DNA of 64,000 nucleotides from Cryptomeria japonica (GCF_030272615.1 NC_081411.1:44157517-44221516); one strand, 5' to 3'; shown: positions 33,901 to 46,145, numbered from the stretch's first letter. A program made the numbers and translations. Notes: generated by a model from the sequence alone, not told the origin.

Positions 33901-36450
33901 AAAGGTTAGGGTTAAGGTTTCATGTCAGGGTTATGGTTAGGGATAGGATTATCATTAGGGTTAGGTTTAGGATAGGTTTGGATTATGGTTTACATCATGA
34001 TTGAGGTTAGGGTTAGTGTTTGGTTAGACTTAGGGTTTAGGTTTATTGTTATGGTTAGGATTATGGCTAGGGTTAGGGTTATGGTTCTGGTTAGTGTTAG
34101 GTTTAGGGTTGGGATTATGATTAGGGTTTACATCATGGTTAGGGTGATAGCTAGGGTTATGGTTGGGATTATGATTTGGATTAAGGCTTAGGATTAGGGT
34201 TAGGATTATGGTTAGGGTTAGGCTTAGGATTAGGGTTTAGGGTTAGGGTTCAAATTTACTTCATGGTTAGGGTTAGTGTTAGGATTATTATTAGGATTTA
34301 CATAATGGATAGGGTTAGGTTTAGGGTTAGGCTTAGGGTTAGGATTATGGTCAAGGTTAGGGATTATGGTTATGGTTATGGTTATGGTTAGGGTTAGGGT
34401 TAGGGTAAGGGTTTGGATTATGGTTTAGGGTTAGGATTATAATTATGGTTAGGTTTTATATCATGGTTGGGGTTAGGGTTGGGTTAGGCTTAGGGTTTAT
34501 GTTAAAGTTAAGTTTAGGATTAGAATTATGGTTGAGGTTCAAGTTTAGGATTAAGGTTAGGGTTAAGTTTTAGTGTTACGGTTATGGTTAGTGATATGAT
34601 TATCATTAGGTTTAGGTTACGGTTTGGATTATGGTTTACATCATAGTTGGGGTTAGGGTTAGGTTTAGGGTTATGGTTAGACTTAAGGTTTAGGTTTAGG
34701 GTTATGGTTAGAATTATGGCTAAGGTTAGGGTTTACATCATGGTTAGGATTATGTTTAGGGTTAGGGTTAGGGTTATGATTAGGATTAAGGCTTAGGATT
34801 ATGATTAGGATTTACATCATGGTTAGGGTGATATCTAGGGTTACGGTTGGGATTATGATCAGGATTTACATCATGGTTAGGGTGATATCTAGGGTTACGG
34901 TTGGGATTATGATTAGGATTATGGTTAGGGTTAGGATTATGGTTAGGCTTAGGGTTTAGGGTTAGGGTTATGGCTAGGGTTCAAATTTACATCATGGTAA
35001 GGGTTAGTGTTAGGATTATTATTAGGATTTATATAATGGGTAGGGTTAGGTTTATGGTTAGGGTTAGGGTTAGGGTTAGGATTATGGTTAAGGTTGGGGA
35101 TTATGATTATGGTTAGGGTTAGGGTAAGGGTTTGGCTTATTGTTTGGGTTATGGTTTAGGGTTAGGATTATGATTATGGTTAGGGTTTATGTTAAAGTTA
35201 AGTTTAGGATTAGAATTATGGCTGAGGTTTGAGTTTAGGGTAAAGTTTAGAATTAAGGTTAGGGTTAAGTTTTAGTGTTATGGTTATGATTAGTGAGATG
35301 ATTATCATTAGGTTTAGGTTTAGGTTATGGTTTGGATTATGGTTGGGGTTAGGGTTAGGTTTAAGGTTATGGTTAGACTTAAGGTTTAGGGTTATGGTTA
35401 GGATCATGGCTAAGGTTAGGGTTTACATCATGGTTAGGATTAGGATTATGGTTATGGTTAGGATTATGGTTAAGATTATGGTTATGATAGGCTTAGGATT
35501 ATGGTTATGGTTAGGGTTAGGGTTGAGTTAGGGTTAGGATTAGGGTTTAGGTTTATGGTGAGGATTATGGCTAGGGTTAGGATTTGCATCATGGTTAGTG
35601 TTAGTGCTAGGATGATTATTAAGATTTACATAATGGGTATGGTTAGGGTTACGAATTAGGATTATCGTTAGGGTTAGGGTAAGGATTTAGATTATGGTTT
35701 GGGTTAAGGTTTAAGGTTAGCATTATGATTATGGTTAGGGTTAGGGTTTATATTAAAGTTAGGTTTAGGGTTAGAATTATAGTTGAGGTTTGAGTTTAGG
35801 GTAAAGTTTAGGATTAAGGTTAGGGTTAAGGCTTATTGTTATTGTTGTGGTTAGGATTATCATTAGCGTTAGGTTTACTTTATGGTTTGGATTATGGTTA
35901 GGGTGATGGTTTACATCATGGTTGGGGTTAAGGTTAGGGTTACTGTTAAAATTATGGTTAGACTTAGGGTTATGGTTTGGATTATGGCTAGGTTTAGGTT
36001 TTACATCATGGTTAGGGCTAGGGTTAGGGTTAGGGTTGCAATTATAATTAGGGCTTACATCATGGTTGGGGTTATGGTTATGGTTTGGATTTCAATCATG
36101 ATTAGGGTTAGGGTTATGGTTATGGTTTGGATTTCAATCATGATTAAGGGTTAGGGTTAGTGTTGTTGCTCAAGATTATGGTTAGAGATAGGATTTATAT
36201 CATGGTTGGTTTTGGGGTTGGGGTTGGGAATAGGATTATGTCTAGGCTCATACTTTAGGGTTAGGATTAAGATTACAAATAGAGTTATGAATTGCATCAT
36301 GGTTAGGGTTAGGATTATGGTTAAGGTTTACGTAATGGTTAGAGTTAGGTTTAGGGTTAGGGTGAGGATTTAGATCATGGTTAGGGTTAGGATTAAGATT
36401 TTGCTTAGGATTATGATTTGATTTATGATTATTTAATGCCACACACCTTA
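33900..36450. repeat. Degenerate telomere-like array, TTAGGG orientation, part 2
   Basis: About 2.5 kb of TTAGGG and variants (TTATGG, TTAGGA, TTGGGG). The higher-order phrase TTTACATCATGGTTAGGG recurs at about 34128, 34733, 34811, 34866, 35423, 35908 and elsewhere. It is the reverse complement of the ACCATGATGTAAA phrase in the 27.1-29.8 kb array. Long M/V/R/I-rich frames (for example 35882-36154) are artefacts. Confidence 0.95.
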
Positions 36451-37755
36451 GAGAATTGCGTATAAGAAATAGTAGCACAAAATCTATTATACAAATTAAA
36501 AATACTAATAGTGGTCCAAGTATTATACATTGCCACATCCACTTCAAATTTGTTTTAAAAAGTATTATTTCTTTTATATTATAATATAATTCAAACAAAA
36601 TTGGTAAAATATTCTAATAAATATGTCAAATATATGTATAAAATTGTTAAAAATTATTTTGTGTCTTCCTCACAATGCTTGAAGCCCACTATGACTGGCC
36701 ATATAAATTCTGCTTCTTCAGAACATTCCATGTGGTTAGTTTATCACATGTTTCTTCTTCATGTAGCTTTGGATTACTTCTTTGAGAACTTACATTAATT
36801 CAATGCAACAAGGTCATCAAGACTGTCATTGTTATAACCAATTCCTACCAGCATTTTTTTTGAGACTATGATGAGTCAACATTCATAAATGATCTTATAG
36901 TGGACAAAATTACACATTAATTTATTTTTACCATACTTATTGGGTACAATTCATCATTCAAAATATGGGAAATTTTCTAATTTTAAGATAATAGAGAAAA
37001 TAAGATTTATAGATTTATAGATTTATGAGACCATATATGTGTGTTTTCCAATGGTATTTCATTATGTGAAAAACTATATAGATAGATCATGATTATTTAT
37101 TTTGTATGTCCTACCTTGTAAAAATGTAAGAATGGATTGAGGACTTCAAGTTCCTCTTCAATCATAATCCCATTGCAAATATTGATAGATGTCCTTGAGC
37201 TCTTGAGCTACTTAACTTTGAACTATGCTTTGAATTTTATCTAGTTCAAAGACACTTGATTCAATATTTTGACATCTGGTGATCAATTCAAAATTGTGAC
37301 ATTAATATCTTTTAAGATGAATAGAGTATAATGTCTTCTATTATACATTCATATAACTATAATTTATTTAAGATAAGAATGTAACAAAATACTTAACTAA
37401 CATTTTAAAAATAATTTAACATTTAAAAAATAATAATATTATAAAATTCTATCAAATGACTTAGATTCTATATCAATCATATTATGTAAGATGTTGATGT
37501 GCACTCCAAGCTCTATAGAGTGAACCAAAATTCTTTGGAATGAATCTAAATCTCTAGTGTTTGGACACATTAATTGGAAGTAGCACATTAATGCAAAATT
37601 AAAAAATGTTTATGTGAATGATTTACACACAACATCTAAGTTTTGGTTGTCAAAAGTTATCTGGTTACCTCGATCTGAACGTTTGTCAACAGTCAAGTAC
37701 ATACGGTCTTTAATCCGAAATCGTTTGAGAAACGTTACCTCAAAGGCTCAAGAGA
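36450..37755. other. AT-rich non-coding DNA
   Basis: I see no gene, RNA or structured repeat that I can support. Confidence 0.55.
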
Positions 37756-37759
37756 TATC

Positions 37760-38050
37760 ATCTCATGGAATGCAATGATCGCTATATTTACAAAAAGTGG
37801 AGCTAATGAAAATTCTTTCGCAACTTTCAAACAAATGCAATAGGCAGGTATAAACCCAAATTCTTTTCTAGTGTTCTTGTTGTCTGTGCAAAAACGAGAG
37901 CTTTTGAATAGGGCATGGAGCGGTACGGGGATTTTTGTTAGATATTATAGTTATAAATAGTCTGGTAGACATGCATGCAAAATCTGGAATCATAGACATA
38001 GTAGAGGCTACATATCGTCTCATCGAATGCAATGATTGCAAGATGACATA
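37760..38050 (+). pseudogene. PPR gene relic, second copy
   Basis: DIISWNAMIAIFTKSGANEN and SFATFKQMQ start a PPR repeat and run into a TAG (QMQ-stop-AGINPNSF). NSLVDMHAKSGIIDI follows in another frame. These are standard plant PPR phrases. The DNA around AGATATTATAGTT and GGAATCATAGACA matches the relic at about 8640-8705, so both derive from related genes. Many stops; not functional. Confidence 0.65.
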
Positions 38051-39220
38051 GCACAAGGCTATAATGTCATCTTCCTCTCCTAAGAAATACACAATTAAAA
38101 TGGTAAAAATATAACAATTCTATAAAATAAATGAATGTCACAGGATCGATATCTTATATTGCATTGTAAAAGGAATGAGATTCACTCTTTTATCACTCAT
38201 ACTCTTATATTTACACTTTTTCCCCATATTTCAAACCTGCATAAATCATCGAGAAAGATAGTTATCTTAAAGAAAAGATGCATAAAATAGTTATCTTAAT
38301 TTCAGGAAACGATGCATAACGCTAATAAAAATAATTCTGGTCATACCTAAACTACACGCAAACTATCTTTTTGAGCCGCACAATGGATCCATCAGAAAAC
38401 ACACTTAGCCCTTCTCTTTCATGAAATGATTGGCTCAATGCAAAATCCCTCATCATATGGCCATTTCTGGTTTGATAGCAGAATATTTTGCGTACTTGAT
38501 GCAATAATCAATCGATCTATTGTTGTTTGAATATGAATTGTTTTCTCCTCTTGCTTGGGTTCTGTTGCATACCTAATGCTATAGTTGATTGGAAATGCCT
38601 CTTCCTAGCGAAATGCCCATGCTTAAATGAAAATGTATGCATAGAAGTGGAATTGAAATGCCCATGCTTAAACGAAAATAATGCCCTTCAAAACAAATCA
38701 AAGTGCATGGTTCATTTGACAATTTCTAACGATATTAATGCTTTGCTATAGATAATAATGCAATAGTGAACATGCATAGAAAAGTTATTGTTGGAGAATA
38801 CAAACAAAATATACTTAATCCATAGTCAATATGTTGCTATTCGCATGTTGAAAAATGATTCAAAATCATAGAAAAATCATTGAAATCAATCTCAACGACA
38901 ATAGAAATAATGTGCGCCCCAGGATTCGATGGCGGAACCATAAAGCAAGCCCTGTTGAGCCGTCAAAGCACAAGCTTGATTCAATTCACTTAGGAAAATG
39001 TTTGGGCAGAGAAGTTAAATGTAAGAATAAAATGGATATAGTTGAAGAATGAAATGCAAGCAAGTTCTCAGAGGATGTATATGTAGCGTGCGTACAACAG
39101 TCATTTCAGGTCGCTTCATCTTCGTTCCTCATCAACCAGTCGCTTGAGGTGCTTCATCTTCAGTTACGTTTTTCATGACCCATGCAATCAATGTTGAATT
39201 GTAATGATTGTAACTGCAGA
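38050..39220. other. Unassigned DNA
   Basis: A local duplication GAAATGCCCATGCTTAAA.GAAAA occurs at about 38604 and 38657. A plus-strand frame at 38855-39052 (PRIRWRNHKASPVEPSKHK) has no family I recognise. Confidence 0.4.
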
Positions 39221-39224
39221 CCAT

Positions 39225-39356
39225 CCACTTTGCATTGTTACTACCATCATGTTTCCATTTTCTTTAAAGTTTACACAGAATATTCTCATTTTATTCTATC
39301 CTTCACTCCTCAGGTGCAACTGTATAAGAACACCTCTCGGTGTAATAAAAAAAAAA
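39225..39356 (+). repeat. Dispersed 3'-end-like repeat with A tail
   Basis: TTTACACAGAATATTCTCAT... to CACCTCTCGGTGTAATAAAAAAAAAA. It matches 24480-24620 on the opposite strand. The A run suggests the 3' end of a retroposed transcript or a LINE/SINE tail; no matching body is visible. Confidence 0.5.
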
Positions 39357-39499
39357 TTTGTGATTTTTTTTTTGGTTTAATTGTTTTGATATTTTAATAA
39401 TATTTTTAGACTAATTTTAATTCAAGAGATAAAAAATTATTAGTAAAATTTATAAATGTTAGTGGATAATAGTACAAATGATAAATTGTATTGATATTT

Positions 39500-40630
39500 A
39501 ATAAATGCAAATTTCTATCTAAGGGGTTCCACCTGCTCTATTAAACATGAAATAAAGATACAAGAAATCAGGAGCGAAGAGAGAAAACTAGGGTCCTAAT
39601 GACCTCAATGACCTCTTGGGATCTCTCCAACTGCGCATCAGAAAACGAACTTCCATTTACATTATCATATATCCATACGTTTCCAAATTGTTCATGCCCT
39701 AAACATCTCTGATGGCCAAAATGGTATCAATTATATCTTTAATCTTGATTATCTCCTTAATCTTGAATGTGTCCACTATGCACCCTTTGGACGAGTTTAA
39801 CTTGAGCTTCTTCAATGCTTTGACAGCGGGATTCCTGAGATGTGGAGCCACCATTTGATTCACTACCCTCTCTATAAACTCATGGTCACCAGTGGTCCGT
39901 GCAACATTATACACAATGCAAGCAGAACAGTGTTGTGTGTATGATATTCTTTTAGCACCCTATCGCAAATGATCTTGCGCAGTTGCACCACATCCTCCTC
40001 TGCCTTACCACTTATTGCATGCAAAGACCTCCTTTAGCTGATTTGCGCTCTACGCCTGCTCACAGCTGCACTAGCATTCAGGTATTATGATTGTCTCCTT
40101 CTCATCTATAATATCGAGGAAGAAGTTGCCATATTTATGTGAACAGACCTGGCTGTGTTCCTTCCGTTGTTGGGGATGGTGTTTTATAGCCTAATGCCTC
40201 GACATTTTGCCGCCAATGAGTCATTCCCGATCCGACTTAGAGACGATGAAGATTTTTCGTTCCCTTCCCATTCTCAAACAAATTAGAGAAATCTGCTTGG
40301 CTGTCTATTTAACTTGTTTGTCTACATTCTTCAATCCCATTCAAGCCTTTGGATCATCAAATATGATAGACTCTTCTTCCTGGTCAACATAAGCATGTTT
40401 GGAGAGTAGATTTTCTTCCATATTGGCCTCTTGATATATGTGTCTTATAGTGTACGAGATGCCAATCAATATCTCCTATATGCCATTGAGCCAGATCCTC
40501 GATTTCCTAGTTATGGCACGTATAATATTTAGGGAATTGGCCTCAATGTCATTCTTCATGTATTAATTTACTTACAAGGGTAATGCGACTAATTCATGTC
40601 AAATTAGGAATAAATAAATGAAATATGAAT
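39500..40630 (-). pseudogene. Unrecognised coding relic
   Basis: On the minus strand, 39914-39699 reads YNVARTTGDHEFIERVVNQM, then VAPHLRNPAVKALKKLKLNS and IVDTILAIRDV. It looks like a real protein segment, and the frame just upstream also reads protein-like (GKAEEDVVQLRKIICDRVLK) in a shifted register. I do not recognise the family. There is no intact gene. Confidence 0.35.
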
Positions 40631-40632
40631 TA

Positions 40633-41675
40633 TGTTGGTATTTTGGTATGGTTTTGTCATTGATGTCAACACCTACTAAAACTCTAGCTCTTTGGAGATC
40701 CAGCAACATTCACCGGCAAGCAACTTTTGCACAGTCACCGGTATATGGTACACCGGCAGGAAATAATGATCACCGACACCTGGAATGACTTGGAAAACAC
40801 TTGGTAATGTCGAAGACATTGTTTGGACATCTTATCTTGGAGAATTGTTTATTGGCATATTCATATTTGCATATTTGTTGTTATCGGCAAATAGGTCCAG
40901 GGTTACACTGGCAGGTTTATCTTTTCCAGATCAGCATGGCATGCTATGGAGATGATTAATTAATGTTGTAAATGCATTAAGCCGACATGTTCAATTGGTT
41001 ATTGCATTGGATATTTGTTTTGTTTATAAAATATTTTATTGTAATATCTTGTAGAGCCGACCTACTAAATTGGTCTTAGGTTATGGTATAAATGTAAGAT
41101 CTTAATTGTAAGATCGATGAGGGAATGTGAAAAAGGTTTTGTGCAAAGGTATATGCGAGATTAAGCAGAGCTACACACAGACATCATTTGAAGATGAAGC
41201 TAGGTTTTTGTGAAAGCATATCAGAACTACATCGGTACTGAATCCAACATATGAAGATGCTATTCTGAGCAGTACATTCTTATTGGATTTAACCATCCAA
41301 CTGTAAGTCAGTGTGACTTCCCATTTGTGATTGAGCAGTGAGCTCTAGGCGCTTGGCCTTTTTGCATGTGTAGACCCCATTTATGTACACTTACTATCTA
41401 CAGTAGTATCATCTGATTGTGGGTAAGGTTTCCCACCATGGTTTTTCCCCTTACAAGGTTTCCACGTACAAATATTGGTGTTATGTGTTGTGGATGAATT
41501 TGTCTTTTAGTTTCATGCATTAATCTTTAGCATTTATCTGTTAAATCTGTCCATTGGTATAACAGACTGTCTCACTGGTATTAAGTAGTAATTTGATTAA
41601 GTTGTTTTTGGTTAATATTATTAAGACAACTGATTCACCCCCCCCCCCCCTCTCAGTTGTCCCCGGGACCTAACA
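40633..41675 (+). mobile_element. Solo LTR, 1043 bp
   Basis: Begins TGTTGGTATTTTGG and ends GGGACCTAACA. It is flanked by the perfect 5-bp repeat AATTA (40628-40632 and 41676-41680). No internal element sequence adjoins it, so it is a solo LTR left by LTR-LTR recombination. A second member in the opposite orientation starts at 63142. A poly-C-loop hairpin lies at 41626-41660. Confidence 0.93.
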
Positions 41676-41859
41676 AATTACAGTAGAAAATCAATCCATT
41701 ATAGAGGTTAACTAAGGTTCATCATCTACCAGGTCATTATTGGCCACCTATTAGGTGTGTAAGCAACCAATTATTCATGAGTAGTAGGGGCAAGGGGAAG
41801 CAAAGATACAATCAAGAGGAGAAATATCATCAGCAGTGTTAAAGAGGGTACCTCTAGAA

Positions 41860-41995
41860 GAATGAGGTGGAGTAATACTTATCTTAAGGAGTGATAGTAG
41901 TGAACAAGGTAGAAACGGTAAAAGAAGAATGAGGTGGAGTAATACATATCCTAAGGAGTGACAATAGTGAAAAAGGTAGAAAGGGTAATTGCAAA
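41860..41995. repeat. 67-bp tandem duplication
   Basis: AGAATGAGGTGGAGTAATAC occurs twice, 67 bp apart, with the following AGGAGTGA.A.TAGTGAA.AAGGTAGAAA also repeated. Confidence 0.8.
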
Positions 41996-41999
41996 ATCT

Positions 42000-42900
42000 T
42001 CAAGTGTTGCTAGAATAACATGTTATAGGTGGTCCTCAATAGTATTATCCATAGAAAAAGTAGATGATGATGTGTCACTAAGAAATTAGGAGGTTTGAGG
42101 ATATATGCTTGAACTTTTAGGGCGACTTATAGAGTTGGTTGACAAATTTCTTAAAAGGTAAAACAAGAGAGGGCTAAGGAAAATATGGGTGGGAGGAGCT
42201 AGGATGAGGTCATGATAAAACATAAAAGTAATGTGGAACTTGAGGATATAGAGTTAGAGGAGAAATATGGGTGTGTATTAAATGGTGAGGAGAATGGAAA
42301 AAGGAGGGAAGCGTTATGTACTAGAGATGGGAAGGTTGGTGGTGGGAAGACTTGAATAGGGCATACCTACCTTTATGTTTTATTTTATGTTTGGGTGGGA
42401 GAAAAGGTGATAGTGGATTGGCCAAATGTGGTAGTAGTGGAGAAATGGGTTGAAGAAAGGATTTAGGATGAGCCTTAGGCATTGGCTAGGGGCTAGCATT
42501 GATTTTAGTTAATGGGTTTGAGGTCAAGGAAGATGTGAAGGTTTGGTGAAGAAACAAATAATGTAAAATTGTTTTCAAATTAAAAAATATTGAAGCTCAT
42601 GATGGGGAGTGGTGACCACTCGATTATAATGAATATATACTTGATGTATTAGTGCATTACATATGGAATGATTTGTATAACATCAATTCAAGAATGGCCT
42701 AAGAGGATTCTAATAAGTTGGGTCCAAGAATGTTATTAAAAAGAACATCCAAATATTTGGTTCAACTCTAGATGGGTAGAGTGATGCAACCTAGTGTATT
42801 GATGAAAGTAACACTATTACGCTTTAAAAGAACTAAATATGATAAATGAATCTTTATGAAGTTCAATATATTTATGATGTTATTCTGTAACAATGTTTTT
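42000..42900. other. Unassigned, probably decayed gypsy DNA
   Basis: No open frame with domains. It adjoins the gypsy gag/protease-like relic on its right. Confidence 0.35.
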
Positions 42901-43285
42901 AGCCTAATTAGGGTCCACCTTAATCCTACAAATGGTCCTTTAGATAGGGTGTGTCAATGTAAAGAGGTCCACTATTCTCATTACTTGTGATCTCATGAGG
43001 TGGGATGGTATTATGATGAGTTAGCCTGGATCCATGAGAAGAGGAGCTTAGGTCCATTACAACAACTATCTCAGAAAGTGAAAAGAAATTATAAGTGGAA
43101 GGTGAAATAATATAGGTAATTGAAGAGGAAGAAACTTCCATTAGTGCTTCATAATTGGTGGTGCTCATCCAAGGTAAGGGATTGATATGGATTTGCATGT
43201 TGGTATCAGGAAGATCCATCAACTTGTGACCTTTATTGTTCACACCCTCAACATTTACAATATCATTATCTATGAGATCTTTCAT
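42850..43285 (-). pseudogene. Ty3/gypsy-like gag-protease linker relic
   Basis: The frame from 43285 reads LIDNDIVNVEGVNNKGHKLM, then NMQIHINPLPWMSTTNYEAL, and later IPPHEITSNENSGPLYIDTP. This order (DLID-G-I, then PLP--, then P-HE---N--GPLHID before the retropepsin strand) is typical of plant gypsy polyproteins. After YLKDHL several stops follow where the protease active site should be. The family call is moderate. Confidence 0.45.
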
Positions 43286-43449
43286 TTGCTAACATGTGTA
43301 TCCATTTCTTAATGTTCTAGCTAACACACAATGATATTAGAAGTAAACCTTCACGTCAAAGTCCTTTTGTAGGGGTAGATAAGTGTTTAGTGGTCAAATA
43401 GTTATAAGATACATAAAATTATTGACAAGAAGCTACTAGAGGACCAATA

Positions 43450-43709
43450 GAAGATATATAATCAATTTAATGAGTGTCTAGTATTCTTTAGTTTGGTAAA
43501 AATGACAAGGAATGATGTACGCATGGTTTTCCTACGTCATTGTGATTCACAAAAAAGTTTGATCTCAAGTTTGTGAAGATATATTATCAATTTAATGACT
43601 GTCTAGTATTCTTTAGTTTGGTAGAAATGACAAGGACTGATGTACGCATGGTTTTCCTACATCATTGTGATTCACAAAAAAGTTTGATCTCAAGTTTTTG
43701 TGAAGATAA
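43450..43709. repeat. 125-bp tandem duplication
   Basis: Unit starting GAAGATATAT.ATCAATTTAA at 43450 is repeated at 43575 with a few changes; GTACGCATGGTTTTCCTAC occurs in both. The third GAAGATA at about 43706 begins a further partial unit. Confidence 0.9.
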
Positions 43710-44363
43710 ATTGTTATTTCTGTGTAAGATTTGTTTGGACACTTTGAAGATTAAGTAGATCAATGGGTAGAATAAGAATAAACAATAGAGGAAATGAAGG
43801 GTTGAGTAGAAAGAGCCTCAACTTGGTCTATTGTTTAAATCCCACAAAGTAGTACAAAGATTAGGGGAAGACACTTTCATGAAGAGAACATTATCATAGA
43901 TATTTTTTAATAACGTTCCCATCTAAAAAATATAAGCCATTCTTTATATCTCTTCATTGAATTAAATTTTATTATCAATGTAAACAAACTACAAAATGAT
44001 AAAATATATATAAAATAATCAAATATAACAACTTTCAAATATAAAAAATAGATTGACATAATTATTTAAATAAATTTAAATCCCCTAAATACTCGTTACT
44101 TCATTATTACTAAAGCATCAATTTTGATATCTTTATATATAATATATCTAAATGGTGTTTCTATAATACCTAAAATTAAACATATATTATATTTTTAATT
44201 TTCAGATATGCATCCTACTCTCTCTCTCTCTCTCACACACTCACTCTCTCACTCTCACTCTCTCTCACGCATCACTCACTCACACAATAACTTTAATGTT
44301 TATTATAGTGGTTGGAAACATTTTTTATTAAAGAAAATGCCTCTAATGTTTATTATAAATAAG
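43710..44363. other. AT-rich DNA with a short CT/CA microsatellite
   Basis: CTCTCTCTCTCTCTCACACA and related runs at about 44217-44285. No gene is seen. Confidence 0.6.
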
Positions 44364-44368
44364 GTTTC

Positions 44369-44729
44369 TGTTGATTTTCCTAGGTTTTATTGGATGTATT
44401 TTAATGCATATATCTGATTCAATCTGATACTTGCATTCTTGGAATTCTATGTGTTCTCATATTGAATAACATTATACTATATATATTCCTTTGGAGATGC
44501 ATGTCCTTGAACGGACATGTCTCTCCTTTAATAATAATAATCTAATCAATATTATAATGTTTCATCAATCAATTATTAATTTAGAATAATATAATAGATT
44601 AATATTGAATATTAAATTTTATATGATTAATAATAATATAATAATATAACATAATAATATATTATTATTAATCAACATATATTATATGTATTCTAAATGA
44701 TCATTTGATTAAAGCTACAAACATTAACA
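44369..44729 (-). repeat. 3' LTR of the non-autonomous element, 361 bp
   Basis: Very AT-rich; ends TGTTG/TAACA. It contains CATGTCCTTGAACGGACATG, a short inverted repeat also present in the other LTR. The two LTRs differ by few changes besides a short AT-rich indel. Confidence 0.95.
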
Positions 44730-45059
44730 CTCCCTCTTAGCTAGGGAGGATGATCAGACAGAATGTGTAGTGATATCTCATGTCAACACTTATGGCCCTC
44801 ACCATAGCTACACTAAACATAATTAACACTCCCTCTTAGCGAGGGAAGATAAAATCAATGCAAATGCATTAAGTCTAGATTAATTATAGAATAGAGAAAA
44901 TATTATCTCACTATGATATCAGGAAGTATGGTATAAACAAGAATATCAAGGCACATGATATTCGCCATAACTCAAAAATATCATCTCATGATATTGGGAG
45001 TATTTGTATCAACCATATGATGCTCATCACAGGGGACCATATTCTCAAGATGTGAATTT

Positions 45060-46145
45060 GCCTCCGTCGGCGATTCTATTCACATGCTCTTGCGTGGATT
45101 GCCTCTGTCGGTGATTCTATCCATAAGCTCTTGTGTGGATTGCCTTAGTGGGCAATTCTATCCATGAGCTCTCACGTGGATTGCTTCAGTGGGCGATTCT
45201 ATCCATGAGCTCTCATGTGGATTGCCTCAGTGGGCGATTCTATCCATAAGCTTTTGTGGGCGATTCTATCCATGAGCTCTCACGTGGATTGCCTCAGTGG
45301 GCGATTCTATCCATGAGCTCTCACGTGGATTGCCTCAGTTGGCGATTCTATCCATAAGCTCTTATGTGGATTGCCTCAGTCGGCGATTCTATCCATGAGC
45401 TCTTATGTGGATTGCCTCAGTCGGCGATTCTATCCATGAGCTCTCACGTGGATTGCCTCAGTCGACGATTCTATCCATGAGCTCTCACGTGGATTGCCTC
45501 AGTCGGCGATTCTATCCATGAGCTCTCACGTGGATTGCCTCAGTCGGCGATTCTATCCATGAGCTCTCATGTGGATTGCCTCAGTCGGCGATTCTATCCA
45601 TGAGCTCTCACGTGGATTGCCTCAGTCGGCGATTCTATCCACAAGCTCTTAAGTGGATTGCCTCAGTCGGCGATTCTATCCATGAGCTCTCACGTGGATT
45701 GCCTCAGTCGGCGATTCTATCCATAACCTCTTATGTGGATTGCCTCAGTCAGCGATTCTATCCATGAGCTCTCACGTGGATTGCCTTAGTCGGCGATTCT
45801 ATCCACAAGCTCTTAAGTGGATTGCCTCAGTCGACGATTCTATCCACGAGCTCTCACGTGGATTGCCTCAGTCGACGATTCTATCCACGAGCTCTTACGT
45901 GGATTGCCTCAGTCGGCGATTCTATCCATGAGCTCTCACGTGGATTGCCTCAGTCGGCGATTCTATCCACGAGCTCTTAAGTGGATTTCCTCAGTCGGCG
46001 ATTCTATCCATGAGCTCTCATGTGGATTGCCTCAATCGACGATTCTATCCACAAACTCTTACGTGGATTGCCTCAGTCGGCGATTCTATCCATGAGCTCT
46101 TAGGTGGATTGCCTCTGTCGGCGATTCTATCCACAAGCTCAAGTT
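45060..46145. repeat. 41-bp minisatellite, about 26 units
   Basis: The unit is GTGGATTGCCTCAGTCGGCG followed by ATTCTATCCATGAGCTCTCAC, with period 41 except for a shortened region near 45241-45275. Units differ at a few positions (CAGTCGG/CAGTGGG/CAGTCGA; CACG/TATG/TAAG). Because 41 is not a multiple of 3 the frame rotates, so short frames such as MPQSAILSMSSHVDCLSRRF are artefacts. Confidence 0.97.

Noticed and set aside
33985-36154. M/V/R/I-rich reading frames as small membrane proteins
   Set aside because: They are translations of TTAGGG-type repeats; the same happens in reverse at 27.2-29.7 kb.
27100-36450. Chromosome end-to-end fusion site
   Set aside because: A fusion gives TTAGGG running into CCCTAA on one strand. 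Here CCCTAA comes first and TTAGGG second, with about 2.8 kb or more between them.
24480-39356. A 15-kb inverted duplication centred on the TIR exon
   Set aside because: Apart from the telomere-like arms and one 130-bp repeat, the flanks (MAP70-like fragment and 429-bp repeats against PPR relic) do not match.
45060-46145. CRISPR-like array or a repeat protein from the 41-bp repeats
   Set aside because: The units abut without unique spacers, lie inside an LTR element in plant DNA, and rotate frame because 41 is not divisible by 3.
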